Below are positions 11,391 to 22,990 of a stretch of DNA of 64,000 bases, in pieces. The notes under the pieces were generated by a model. The model worked only from the letters and a program-made list of their open reading frames with translations. It was not told the DNA's origin and made no database searches. Within the stretch, counting starts at the first letter, position 1. Each line of letters starts with the position of its first letter. The stretch lies in assembly GCF_003945595.2 (NCBI RefSeq), contig NW_024104365.1:6047049-6111048 (forward strand). Reading direction: 5' to 3'. The position numbers were made by a program, and so were the translations under genes. This DNA comes from Pipra filicauda. Its lineage: Eukaryota; Chordata; Aves; Passeriformes; Pipridae.

Positions 11391-12479
11391 TGATAAATAA
11401 TTGTACTTCGTGGGAACTTTTCCATCTTAAGGATATTTCAGGTGATGCGATAATTCAATACCTAGTGATACCATATATACTGTTCCTTATAGGCTGTTTG
11501 AATGTCTCTGCTACAATTTTTTATTCCCACACTTCCTACTAGCATAGGATTAAGACAAAATGAGATCAAGTGAGAAAACAGAGATGCTGCTGCTGTTCTA
11601 GTGAATACTTTCACAAAGTAAATGTGAGTATTTAAGAGTATGCTATTTCATTTATTTCTATTATTCTATTTCTCTCTCACCAAAAAGGATATTTTAAAAA
11701 ATATTCAACATTTAAAAAAATTAAGATTTGGAATCCATTTGAACTCTTTTTTTTTAATTATTATTTTTTCCTCACTGTTTTGTAAATTCCAGTAAGCTAT
11801 GAAACTCCTGAAAGAAAGGTTCTGCTGTAAGTGAATGTAGCACTGTTTTATTTATGTGTCAGAGTGTGGTGGATCTTTACTCTCTGAGTGTCTGGAGTGT
11901 GTGACTCTTTCCATCTGCTTCTGGTATACAGTCAAATCCCCTTTTTCTGAAAATCATGGCCCTTGAAAGAGTTCAGGGCATACCCTTACTTTATCCTAAC
12001 ATGACATTAGGATATGCTCATTTGCATTTGCATCTGAAGCTCCTAAGAAACCACACTTTGTGGTTTGCATACAGACACAGGAACACTTGTGGAACTGGGT
12101 GTACTGTTAAGGCTTGTCCTAGTCAAGGAGTTTGGTCACCTAAAATCTCATCTAACATTTACTGAAAATAAATCTATCTGAAAATTTTTTATCTGCTGTA
12201 AACAAATGTAAATTCAAAACATTGGTCAGTCATATAATTTTTATTTAAATCCTAGATGTAATAGTCTAGCAATAGAGTCTACCTCTGTGGTTTTGATTAG
12301 GACTTGCCAAATCTGACAGATGGCTGTAGGTGAGTCTGAGCACATACTCCCAGTAAGCACGTACAGAAACACACGTATACAATGCAGATATATGCACACA
12401 GACTGATCAGCACTGTCAAAGGCAACAGCACTCTTGCAGATACATAAAAATAACACTTATGGGCTCCCTGTAATTCCCT
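11391..12479. other. Unannotated AT-rich sequence
   Basis: No repeat family or exon recognised. Open frames of 60-71 codons here have no coding character. Confidence 0.5.
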
Positions 12480-13650
12480 CTCTGGCTGGTTGGGATGAGG
12501 GTCATTTAGTGGGAATTCATATGAATGTGAATATGCATGAATACATACGAAACATTATCGCTTAACCATCAGGGCTCAGAAACAGTTGCCCCTCGATTCC
12601 AGTCCCCCTAGCTGATGCTTCCTGGACATACAAACACCAAGGACACAGACCCACCCTTGCCTTTGGTATAGAGCCCTTTGAACAGACACGCACACAGGTG
12701 TGAATCTCCTGGCAGATGTGCTTAGTTAGACATGTGGTCTATCAAGGAACTCCCCCTGGATCCTCCTGTCTCTCTCACACCCATGTATGCACATGCATTT
12801 GCACACACATACACACACAGATTCACCAGCAGGTCTCTCAGTTGTTCTGAATCTCCACAGTTCCTCCAGCGCAAGACTTGGAAGCCTGGACCCTTCAGAA
12901 GCCAAGCCCTCCAGATGCTTCACTCTCGGAGACATCCACTGTCCTCTCCTGGGCTGCTCTCCCCCTTCTTGTCCAGCTGAGATGTACATTTGCTGATGAT
13001 CACAGACTGGCACATGCAGCTGTAATGGCTCCAGGGCTGCCACCATGGACACGTGGACCCTGAATCACACTCCTCTCCCACAGCCACATGGAACAGGGTT
13101 CCTTGCCCAGGAAATAGAAGTGAAGATCAGAGAGAAGATAGGGTGTATCACATGGATTGGGTGCTGGGCATGGCCCCATGGGTACACTCCTTCTCACTCC
13201 TCTCTAGCCCTCTTTATTACCTTTCCAATCTGTTTTCCCATGCTTTCTCTGTCTCAAACCACCCTGATCTCCAACTGTCTTTCCTCTGGTTACTCCTCTG
13301 CACACCCCACAATAAGCTTTGTGCACCTGCACCCCATGAAGCATGCCACACACATGGACGCTGATCCCCCTTCAGTTTGTGGTGAGATTTGGAGAGCCCC
13401 CCCCAACCTCATAGTGCTGGATGTCCTCCAGTCCAGGGGCAGAGGCTCCCTGGAACACCCTGGGGAGGGTCTGCCCGTCTGGGGTACCAACACCCCCACT
13501 CTCACCCCATGATGTCTCTGGGATCCTTTGCAGTTGTGGTGGTGCTATTTGGTTTTCCTGATCTGTCCTTTTTTTAATCTGTGCTCCTCTCTTTGCATGG
13601 ATATAAGCTGTTTTATTGCATAACATTAATTGTTTTACCACGATAAATCA
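12480..13650. repeat. GC-elevated block, possibly an old LTR or other repeat
   Basis: About 1.2 kb of C-rich (plus strand), CpG-poor sequence set between AT-rich flanks. It contains a short CA repeat (12,797-12,820). On the minus strand AATAAA occurs twice (near 13,611 and 13,217), with a TTATAT nearby. It holds overlapping open frames on both strands (155 codons at 13,045-13,512 plus; 108 codons at 12,726-13,052 minus). The translations match nothing I know and are rich in P, S, H and T as expected from C-rich DNA. TG...CA ends could not be fixed. CpG decay and sharp compositional edges fit a degraded retroviral LTR; an unrecognised lncRNA or a GC-rich host element is the alternative. Confidence 0.35.
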
Positions 13651-16480
13651 GAAGTATTCCATATATGTTGTGTCCCTGTACAATAACATTGAATCTAAAT
13701 GCAAAGTTCTTTGTAGTTCCTACATCAAAATGATATTTGGAGACAATATATTGGGAGTTTAACAATAAGTCTACACTGCATATGCCTTTACGTGGAATAA
13801 GAGTATATCATCTACATTGTAAACATGTTTTGGAATCATGAATTCATATGCTGCACCAAAATAAAATCTGTCTTTGACTATCTAGGACTGCAATGGTCTG
13901 AGTTCTGACTTTTCAATCTTTAAAAAACTTACTGCAGGTAAAATATGTCCAAATAATACTGAAAATTTGAGGTTTGAGGACCACTAAAGTCAACTCACAA
14001 AAGCCCATCTGAGAATTATCTCCACAGTTTTGTTTCTACTGTAGAATTATGACCTGGTGCTTTAAAGCTTCTCTGTTACTTACACTATTCTTCTGCAACA
14101 GTAGCAAATTACACTAAAATTAAACTTAGTTAATTCAAATGAACTTTACTTCAAATACTCCTTGGTGGGTGGCTGAGATTTACTGACTCCTTTGCAAACG
14201 TAAGAAGCCCACATTAGGTCCTCAAAGATACCAAGACCTCATCTGTTGGTGTGGGTTTTTTTACCCTGTCAGCAGCTCAAACTTCTTCCTGATTCCCCTG
14301 AGTGGCAGCTCCTAGCCTCATGCTCGCAGGAGTGAGAGAAGAGTGTTGCATATTTCTTCTAAGCATATTTATTCTAACGCATAGGTTATGGTTACTTCCC
14401 CTCCCCCAGCATGTATTTGCACATGCACATTACCCACAGGCTTCTCACTTTCCTTCAACACTTATTGAAGAAACAGACTTGCAGGGCTGTGGAGGATTGG
14501 GTGAAACATCAAAATCTGATTTTTAGAAACCTGCTTTAACCTTATGCTTGTTGGTGTGTTTTTGTGATTAAAGTAAATAGAATCACACCCTACTGATTTT
14601 TTTTTCTTCTTTAAAAGAGTTTGTGCTTTGCCCTGATTTATGGTTGGTGAAATTTAAGGGACAATTGACATAACCTGCTTAAACGTTCTGAGGCAACAGA
14701 CATTCTGCTTATGGGATAGTTAACAGCCACAAAAGCTGGACAGGGACCAGGTAGAAGGAAACACTTTTGCTAAGCTAACTTCTCAATAGATCAGTTCATT
14801 GCCTGCCTTTGACACAGCCCAGGCAGATCTAGAGGAAAGTAGTTTGCTTCCAGAAAACTACTAACTCTCAGCAGTTAACATTTTGCATTGTAATTATATT
14901 TCACAGTAAAAGGTAATACATATATTTTTCTGCTTTCTAATTGTGTGATAAGGAATACAGATTTGCAAAGATGAATGTTAAAATTAATCCTAGTAAACAC
15001 TCGATCTGGACTGAGATAGGTATCAAACAGACAGGACCTAAAATATATTATTTCACCAGTATTATTCCATTTTTTTATTTACAATAATTTAGAAGAAATT
15101 TATGGTTCATGGTTAGTTTAGGTGAAAGCTAAAACATTTATCATGACAAGACAGATTTGATAAAAACAACAGTAACCAGCAACTGATTGCCTCTTGAGCT
15201 GATTCTCCTATAAAACACTATGTCTAAATGCTGATTAAACATAAACACTAGTTTTACACACAGGTATTTTAGTTTCTTATATTAACCTGCTTTCAGTCCA
15301 ATTGTGTTTTGTTTTCTTCAACATAGTGTGCAAAGAAGATGGTGTACTCTTTCTTATTATTACAGTCATACATTTCTGAGGAAATATCTTCATAACGTTT
15401 GCATGTAGACTCATATATTTACATACACACTAATGTATATAAAAACAGAGGTTGCTTCTGCTCTAAAAGTGGTTGTGGATGGTGTATAGAATATACCTAT
15501 CCTTGGTTCCTGACATGGAGGAAAGGCCTGACAGGAAAGTAACATATCTGAGCTAGAAATTTTTAGATGTGCTGTACTTTAGCACCAAAGCTCTCAACAG
15601 TATATCTACACTTATGCCAGTGCATAAAATACTGTGAAAAAATGGTGTCAATTCCCAGTAAATGCTGTGAATGCCACTCAAGTATAGTTAAGAACTTGTA
15701 CTGAAATCTTATGTTAATGACATTTTGCATTAAGCATTTATAATCCAACTTCTTATGACATCAAAGGCCATTCATTAAGACATGTTCTTGGTTGACTTTT
15801 TTTTTATTATATTTGAAGCTTTCACCCCTTCAGAAAAAACATAAGGAAGTATCCATTGTTTCCACTTTATTGTGACAGTGAAATCATCTAATGAGGAGAA
15901 GTTTAGTATGTGTATCCCACATATGCCTTCTCTTATTTGTATTGCTTCTGTGGAAATGCCTTTTTAGTGATACTTTCTCGAAGTTTGTATATAAAAAACA
16001 TTTCTTCTACTTCAATTAAGACACTTCACTTGGTTATATTTGTCTAGCCTTAATGTACTCTGTATGACAATTTTAAGTATTTATTAAAAGGGACTTGTTA
16101 CAACTGATTGTAGATGTTCACTGTATCTTGCCCACAAATTACATCTTCAGGTTCCTTGCCAAAGTGACCCTGAGTTATAACTCATCTAACTGACTTCCAT
16201 TGCTGTGTCAGACATTTTGATATTTACTGTAGGAAATGCCATCATGACTGTCAAGGAACATTACATACAGATCACTGCAACAATTTGTGTAAGAAAAGTT
16301 AATCTTCTAGAAAAATTGAGTAATATATGGGAAAATAAGAAGAAAATGGAACAATGCATTAAGATATTTTATTTATTTTCATAAAATATCTTGCAGATAC
16401 AGCTTTCCCTTATTCCCTTACTGTCTCCATTTATCAAAGTAAGATTTTTTCCATTTTATATTTGCGAATAGTATGAATAC
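13651..16480. other. Unannotated AT-rich sequence
   Basis: No gene, RNA or repeat recognised over about 2.8 kb. Only short random open frames. Confidence 0.5.
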
Positions 16481-16559
16481 CCCAGGGAGAGAAAAGGCAG
16501 GGGCTCCAGAACCTAACAAGTTCATCTCCTAAGAAGAGTAAAAAGAGGTTTTTAAATTA

Positions 16560-16960
16560 AATGTCAGAGCCCTGTTTACACCAACAAGCCTTACAAAGCC
16601 CTCCACACCCTGAGGGTGTGACTGCCTAAACTTCAGGTCAGCTCTGATACAGTGAAGCTGTGTTAATTTGCATGACACTTCTGTCAAAACACTGAAGTTG
16701 TGAGCCAGGTCTGTATGATAAGCCTTCTTTGGGTCTGGAGAAGTGCTTTGAGGCGCAGAGCCTTGCTTGGTGTCGCAGTGGAGCTGTGCCTTAGCTATCA
16801 GCCAGCCATTGCCTGGCTGTGCGCCAGACGCCTTAGCCAGACCTTGGGCCTCCTGGAGGGTCACAGTCTAGTCTGGCCCTACTTGCTGTGTGGTGGGCGG
16901 CCCTTGGCAGACCTGCCCCCCAGTATGTTGAGGCAGAGGGACTGAGACTGTGCTCTTATT
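16560..16960. repeat. GC-elevated block of unknown class
   Basis: About 400 bases richer in G and C than the flanks, open on both strands (111 codons minus at 16,529-16,864; 81 codons plus at 16,700-16,945). The predicted peptides are not recognised. It ends next to the exon-like frame at 16,974. It could be an LTR fragment or part of a host transcript. Confidence 0.3.
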
Positions 16961-16973
16961 TCCAATGCTTCAG

Positions 16974-17124
16974 TTTTCAAGAAGAAATTGTGGCTGAAAA
17001 TCTTAGTCTGGCTGAAGAAAACTTAGAAATATACTGCTTAAAGAGAAGAATTTCTAATGGGTATATGTTGGAAACTATATTGAAGAAGTTGTTACAAACA
17101 AATGTCAATGATGAAGAAAAATAA
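16974..17124 (+). other. Exon-like open frame, possible terminal coding exon (unassigned)
   Basis: Seen: a plausible splice acceptor (TCTTATTTCCAATGCTTCAG, 16,954-16,973) is followed by a 49-codon frame with a charged, protein-like composition: it starts FQEEIVAENLSLAEENLEIY, has a CLKRRIS segment, and ends QTNVNDEEK then TAA. A leucine/glutamate-rich amphipathic stretch suggests a helix or short coiled coil. The possible poly(A) signal AATAAA lies about 415 nt downstream (17,538). The frame is also open upstream to an ATG at 16,888 within the GC block. I do not recognise the protein. In 64 kb a frame this short can arise by chance, so this is only a candidate. Confidence 0.25.
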
Positions 17125-17127
17125 TTC

Positions 17128-20100
17128 TTTGTTCTTTCTGGCACTGGATGATATTGTTTTCTAATATGAGACCACAACTGAACCTCCATATTTGTAACAT
17201 TAATGTCCCAGTTGTTTCCCGGGATCTGATTTGTCTTCCTATCCGTTCTGTCTTCCAATCTTCTGTCTGTGTTGCTTGTATATCACAAACCGATGCCTGT
17301 CAAAACCAAGTGACTTAACCTAAGAATTCAATATAGTAGATCTTCACTAATGAAGCCCATTTTGACGGAAACAGCACAAGGAACCCTCACACAAACAGCT
17401 GAACTGGCTCATCAGAGGCTGCGTTTGGTCTCTAAAATGAAATGGCTTTAACAGAGTTAACATTTTACTCAGGTGGCCAATGCAAATTTGACAGAGAGAT
17501 GCAGTGGAGGAAGCAAGTACAGGAGGTGAATAGAAAGAAATAAAGAGAGGGAACAGAGAAGTTTGTATACTACAAAGCATGAGCTGGGAACACAGTGGGT
17601 GTATTCAGTATATGCCCTTGTTTCATACTGCTGTCTTCTCTTGAAAATAGAAAAAAAACCTTGATGGATTGTGACTACTCATGGGTACAGGAAAGAGATG
17701 CTGAAATTTAAATCAGATTTTAAATCTATGAGGAAATACCCCTAAAAAAAAGGCTGAAGGTCAAAGCAGAAAATCTCAGATATAGCTAATAAAGCCTGCA
17801 GGATATTCCTGGACCCCTTCTCAAGAAATGAATTGTTTTGCATACTAGTGAGAAGAAAATGTTGAAATAAAATAGTGACATTAAATCTTCTATGACTTAG
17901 AGAAAGACAGCAAAGGTATTGTAAGACAGAAAAAAACACTTTTTGAAAAGTCTTATTTTGTCTTAAAGAAACTAGAAGGCAGATTATACAAACTAACATT
18001 GAGTTCTAAAATATTATAAGAAAATATGGTAAAAGACTAATTTAATTTTAATTTCAAAAATAATCAATGCAATACAAATAGTTTCAGAAATTTGATGTAT
18101 TGATGAATTCTAAAATTATCTGTTATAAAATGAATCTGTCTCATATTCTTCTTTCACTCTTCTGCCTCAACATCTTTTTTTTCCCCTAAAAAAGACTGTG
18201 GAAACATCCACACATCAGCAGATACTTATTTGAAGTTAATAAGAAATTTCCATAGAAATTCAAATTTTCACAGGGAAACATTTAAAGTTGTTTGAAATAA
18301 CTACACAAAAGTGTTGCTGTCATCTTGTAAATCAAAATGGCAGGCTAGCTGTACTGCCTCTATGAAATACTGATCAAGTTTTGTTCTTTATTTGCACTCT
18401 GAAGACTTGACTGATAGGTAAATTGATACCAGAAAAGAAATAAAAGAACCAGAGTAAAAGCATTGAATCAAACTATTATAGGATGCAGTTTTATTTCTAT
18501 ACTTTAATTTTCTTTGCAAAGGAAATGGAACCACCCTGATGCAATCCACAAGTTTCTGTTGTGTTCCTTCTTAGTAGAAATCAATTAACCACAAAAGCTG
18601 AATACACTTTCACAGGGAGAAATATAGTGGAATAATGCTTAAGGCAAAGACTCTCCACTAGTGAACTCTTCTTGTCTGTGAGATTTGGTAATACACATAT
18701 TCAGGATACTAACACTCCTTAAAACTCTTTCTATTACAAAATATTAATGAACATTTTCATTTTTCTTTCTACCAAAGACAATATCACAGAAGAAAATGCT
18801 TTCTATGAAACAAGAGAAACTGTAATATGTATGTTTTGTGGAAGTATGTTAAGTGGAAAACTATTTTACCATGATTCACAAAACTTGAAAGGACTTGATA
18901 TCTCCAAAAGTTCAATGTCTGCAAATTTGATACCCACATCCGAAAGCACTGCCTCTTTTAGTCAGTATAGAGTTATATAGCTCTAAGTGTAGAGTAACAC
19001 AGTCTGAGGACGTAATTTATCTTTGTCAGATATCTACATCAGGATTAAATGAATTGCAGTCCTGAAGCGCCTGTTTCTTTTTATTGGTAATAAATGGACT
19101 TCTAGACCACTAACAGAGCACATGAAAAGTTCATTTCTCTCTATTGATTTTAAAGAGAGACAAGATGACTCTTCTCTTCAAAAATTTCAACTTTAAGTTA
19201 TTGAAAACAAGGGATTGTTAAGTGAAACTCAGTCAGTATTCCTTCCAGTAAACTGGAGTTTAAAAATCTCTTGGGAAAAACCCCTAAGAGCAATTCCCAA
19301 AATACACCTAGTCAGTTATGCAAATCAGTGTAAAATGAGAACTTCCTTCTGATTTCCTCCTTTTGCCTTCTGGAAACATGAAATGACCTGTTTTACTTAA
19401 TTGTTGTTTTAGCAGATAGTAATTCAAGCCATGAAGAATTCTTCAAGATCGGTTAATAGAGTTTCGAGTGTGTAGTTATTCTCTTTGCTAAAAACTGAAA
19501 GGGAAAGAAGGTGTGAAAGGAAACACATTTATTAGGTGTTTTAAGTAAATATGTTTCACAAAAGAAGAATCAAAGAGAAACAATGAGAGTCAGAGTGAGA
19601 GAAGGCCCAAAGAAGCCTCCCTTATGGAAACTTCCATAAGTTGTGTGGACACTTCCAAATTGTTTGTTTGCACAGATCAGGCAGAACAGGAACCTCTTCT
19701 TATTATTGCCTTAGGGTGCTAAAAAATTGTAAGAAGAACAATGAAGTGCACACCATATCTTTTACCTTCATTTTTCTCACCGATGTCATCTGTCTTTTTT
19801 CTTCTCATTTTCAATTTGAAGGAAAAAAATCTGCTATTAAATGACACCTTCTGATCTGCAACATAGAAGCCCAGAGGGACTTGTTCGCTCAAGCTTGCTG
19901 GTGATATAAACAGCATGCTGTAGTTCATACATTTTTTCCAATTCAAAAGTGCCTGAACACCTAGCTCTCAGATGACTTGCAACATGATGTATAAGAATGG
20001 ATAGTTTTACACAGCTCATATGCCTTGTTTCATCACGTTTCATGTAGGAATGAAAATAATTCCCTCTCTGTCTTTTTGCAAGATGCGTCCACAATTTATT

Positions 20101-21016
20101 CTACAACTATTCCTCTCAATGTGTTAATAATGTGTTTCATACATATGCTCTTTGGTAAACTGTATACACAATATACTTATTGGATCTTTCTGCATTGTAA
20201 ATTTAAATAATTTCAAGTACAGCTCAGCAGATGAATGGTCAGGTTTGGTAACCTCAAAATCTACATGAAAACTAAACTTGTTAACTGAAAGAAACTGAAT
20301 CAGCTCAGCTGCATTTTGATGTAGCACCTGGTCTTGTTTAATTGAATTTAATCTAAAAGAAATGATCCAATAATTTTCCCACCTCCTGTTCACTCTTTTA
20401 CCTCTCCCCATAAAGCCACAACTCACAAGAAATATGTACTATTTACACATCAACACCCACATACCCCCCCATGATTTTAATTTCATTGTACCTTGTAAGT
20501 TATTAAAAATACACAGCATTTATCATAATAATTTTTGTTCATATGAACTAAGTGACATGGTCTGTAAGCTCAAAAAATACCCATTTTCATATAAGATATG
20601 AAGTGCAGGAAACAAATTGTCAAAAATGAGACCCTGAGTCCAGAACAAACTCCATATCTATGTGCTTCTGCATGTGGGGAGTGGGTAGATAACTGCTCTC
20701 ATTTTTCTGAGTTGCTTTTTAACATCTGTATTAACACTCAGTTGAAGGACAGCAATTTTTTGGTGGAACAGACCATAGCTGGTACAGCAATCCATTTCTA
20801 CTTTTTGAGAATAAAGAGGAAAGAAAGTACACTACAAAGTGTGCCTGAGTTACTGTGTCTCCTGAGAAAGACCCTATACCGATGCACTTTATGAGCAACT
20901 ACTTGCTTAAGAATTTACGTAATCTTGAAGTTTAACCAGAAAGCCTTACTGAAAAATTTTAAATAAAAAAACCATGGAGGTTCCCAGGTACTGCTAAATT
21001 TTTTAGAACAATATAT
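17128..21016. other. Unannotated AT-rich sequence
   Basis: No repeat family or RNA recognised. A 77-codon frame at 18,747-18,980 was considered as an exon but has a weak acceptor and strongly A-rich codons. A perfect 9-bp-arm inverted repeat (CTTATGGAA-AC-TTCCATAAG) lies near 19,621-19,640. Confidence 0.5.
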
Positions 21017-21069
21017 TTAGTCTTTGCTAAAAATCCAGAAAAATTATCATAGAATCATAGAATATACTG
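21017..21069 (+). repeat. Left arm of a perfect 53-bp inverted repeat
   Basis: This segment is the exact reverse complement of 25,562-25,614. Its right 22 bases are the end of the CR1 tail at 21,048; its left 31 bases are flanking non-CR1 DNA (TCTTTGCTAAAAATCCAGAA). The pairing therefore cannot be explained by two CR1 copies alone. Confidence 0.9.
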
Positions 21070-21328
21070 AGTTGGAAGGGACCCCATCAAGATCAAGTCC
21101 AAGTCACGGCCCTGGGCAGGATGCTGCACCAGTAATACCACGTGCCACGACGCATTGGCCAAATGCTTTGTCAGGCTTGGTGCTGTGACCACTGGGGAGC
21201 CTGTTCCAGTGCCCAGCCACTCTTTGGGTAAAACCTCTTTTCCTAATATCCAACCTAAACCTCCCCTGACCCAGCTTCATGCCATTTCCTCTAGTCCTGT
21301 CATTGGTTGTGAGAGTGAAGAGACTGCT
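21048..21328 (-). mobile_element. CR1 LINE 3' fragment
   Basis: Starts TCATAGAATCATAGAATATA then GAGTTGGAAGGGACC, the inverted CR1 tail, and continues through the 3' end of the ORF (minus-strand frame with [20 protein letters not shown] and [15 protein letters not shown]). Heavily 5'-truncated (about 280 bp) and frame-broken. Confidence 0.9.
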
Positions 21329-21777
21329 TGTCATATTGTCACAAGTGAAAAAAATGCATATGTTGCTGTATATTCAATACAAAAACATGTATGTTCAATA
21401 TACATATTTTGTGGAGGGTTTATAACTTGTTTTAAAAAAAGTAAAATGTTCAATTCCAATTGAAAGATAACTGTTATGAAATAGAAAAAAATGAATAAAA
21501 GGGATGATATTTTAAGATTGGGTGATTTACTGGAGAATTTTAGCTGATCACAGGTCATTTCTTCTCAGTAAAAACAGTACAGACACATAAAGATAATGGC
21601 AAACATTACATTTTAAAGTAATATCTAAAATAATCTGTCCACAGATTGTTTCATTCCTTTAAACTTTTATCTTTCTCTCTCTAAGAGATGAGTTCTCACT
21701 TCACTCTGTACAGTCAATTCTTACCTCTTTATTTCCATTTTGCATCACTTTCACTTGTGTAGAAGACAGATTTTAAA
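21329..21777. other. Short unannotated interval
   Basis: AT-rich sequence between two minus-strand CR1 fragments. Nothing recognised. Confidence 0.5.
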
Positions 21778-22568
21778 ATCATAAAGTCATAGAATATCCT
21801 GAGTTGGAAGGGACCCACAAGGGGCATCAACCAACTCCTGCCACAACACAGGACAGCCCCAAGAATCACACCATGTGCCTGAGAGCATTGTCCAAACACT
21901 TGAACTCTGGATTACTTTGTGCTGTGACCGCTTTCCTGGAGAGCCTGTTCCAATGCCCAGTCATTCTCTGTGTGAAGAACCTCTTCCTAATATGCTATCT
22001 AAACCTCCTCTGACACAACTTCAAGCCACTGCCTCGAGTCCTGCCACTGATCACCAAAGAGAAGAGATGGGTGCCTGTCCCTCTGCTTTGCTGTGAACCA
22101 TGATCAGGTCTCCCTTCAGTCTCCTCTTTAGGCTAAACAAATCAAATTATTTCAACTGCTCCTTTTATGGCTTCCCCTCTAGACCTTTCATAATCTTCAT
22201 AGCCCTTTTTTGGACACTTAGTAATATCTTTATATCTTTCTTATATTTTGGTGCGCAAAACTCAAGGAGAGGCCACGCAATCCCCTCCCTCGACTGGCTG
22301 GCAATGCTTTGCCTGATGCCCCCCCGGACACGGTTGGCCCTCCTGGCTGCCAGGGCACTGCTGACTCAGATTCAACTTGCCATCGACCAGGATCCCCAGG
22401 TCCCTTTCCATGGCACTGCTTTCCAATATCTCATTTCCCAGTTTGTACGAACATCCAGGGCTGCCCCACCCTAGGTGCAGAATCTGGCACTTTCCCTTGA
22501 ACTTCATATGGTTGGTGATTGCCGACTCTTCTCATTTGTTGAGATCTCTCTGCAGGGCCTTTCTTAAG
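21778..22568 (-). mobile_element. CR1 LINE 3' fragment, about 0.8 kb
   Basis: Begins with the inverted tail (AAAGTCATAGAATATCCTGA, then GTTGGAAGGGACCC) and runs through the C-terminal RT region into the segment coding for KCQILHLGWG and MERDLGILVDGKLNLSQQCP (minus frame 22,507-22,262). 5'-truncated just after the CR1 block that follows FADD. Broken reading frame; no function expected. Confidence 0.9.
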
Positions 22569-22900
22569 ATAAGGGAGAATCAGTCTAGACAGATATAAAG
22601 CTAAATAAAATCAAGATGTTTTTTATTTAAAGAAATCTAGAACTTGATAATAGTGAATGCTTGTGGTGTCTTCATAAAGCAGGAATGACACTGTAGAAAA
22701 TACAGAAGGAAAAGGCTTTTATTTTGATGATGATCCTTGGGTGTGGCTAGAAATGAATTAATTCAGAGTTTCACAATATAATCTGACCTAAAAAAACTTA
22801 GACAGGAAACTTCAGATAAACTGTAAAGCATTTTCATCATGGTCATGCATGATGCAAAGTTAGGATGTTGGTCAATCAGTAAATGTTCACTGATTTTATT
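22569..22900. other. Short unannotated interval
   Basis: AT-rich sequence, nothing recognised. Confidence 0.5.
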
Positions 22901-22990
22901 CATAGAATCATGAAGGTTGGAAAAGACCTTCAAGATTATCTGTTACAACCTTTAGCTGAATATCAGCATCTCAAGAAAACCAGAGCACTG
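22901..22990 (-). mobile_element. CR1 LINE 3' tail, short
   Basis: CATAGAATCATGAAGGTTGG followed by AAAAGACCTTCAAGATTATC is the inverted CR1 3' end. Only about 90 bp survive. Confidence 0.8.

Noticed and set aside
13045..13512. 155-codon plus frame
   Set aside because: Within a C-rich block with equally long frames in other phases and on the other strand; composition explains the openness.
18747..18980. 77-codon plus frame (contains ICMFCGSMLSGKLF) considered as a coding exon
   Set aside because: The acceptor is weak (ACCAAAG), the codons are simply A-rich, and no family is recognised; frames of this size are expected by chance in 64 kb.
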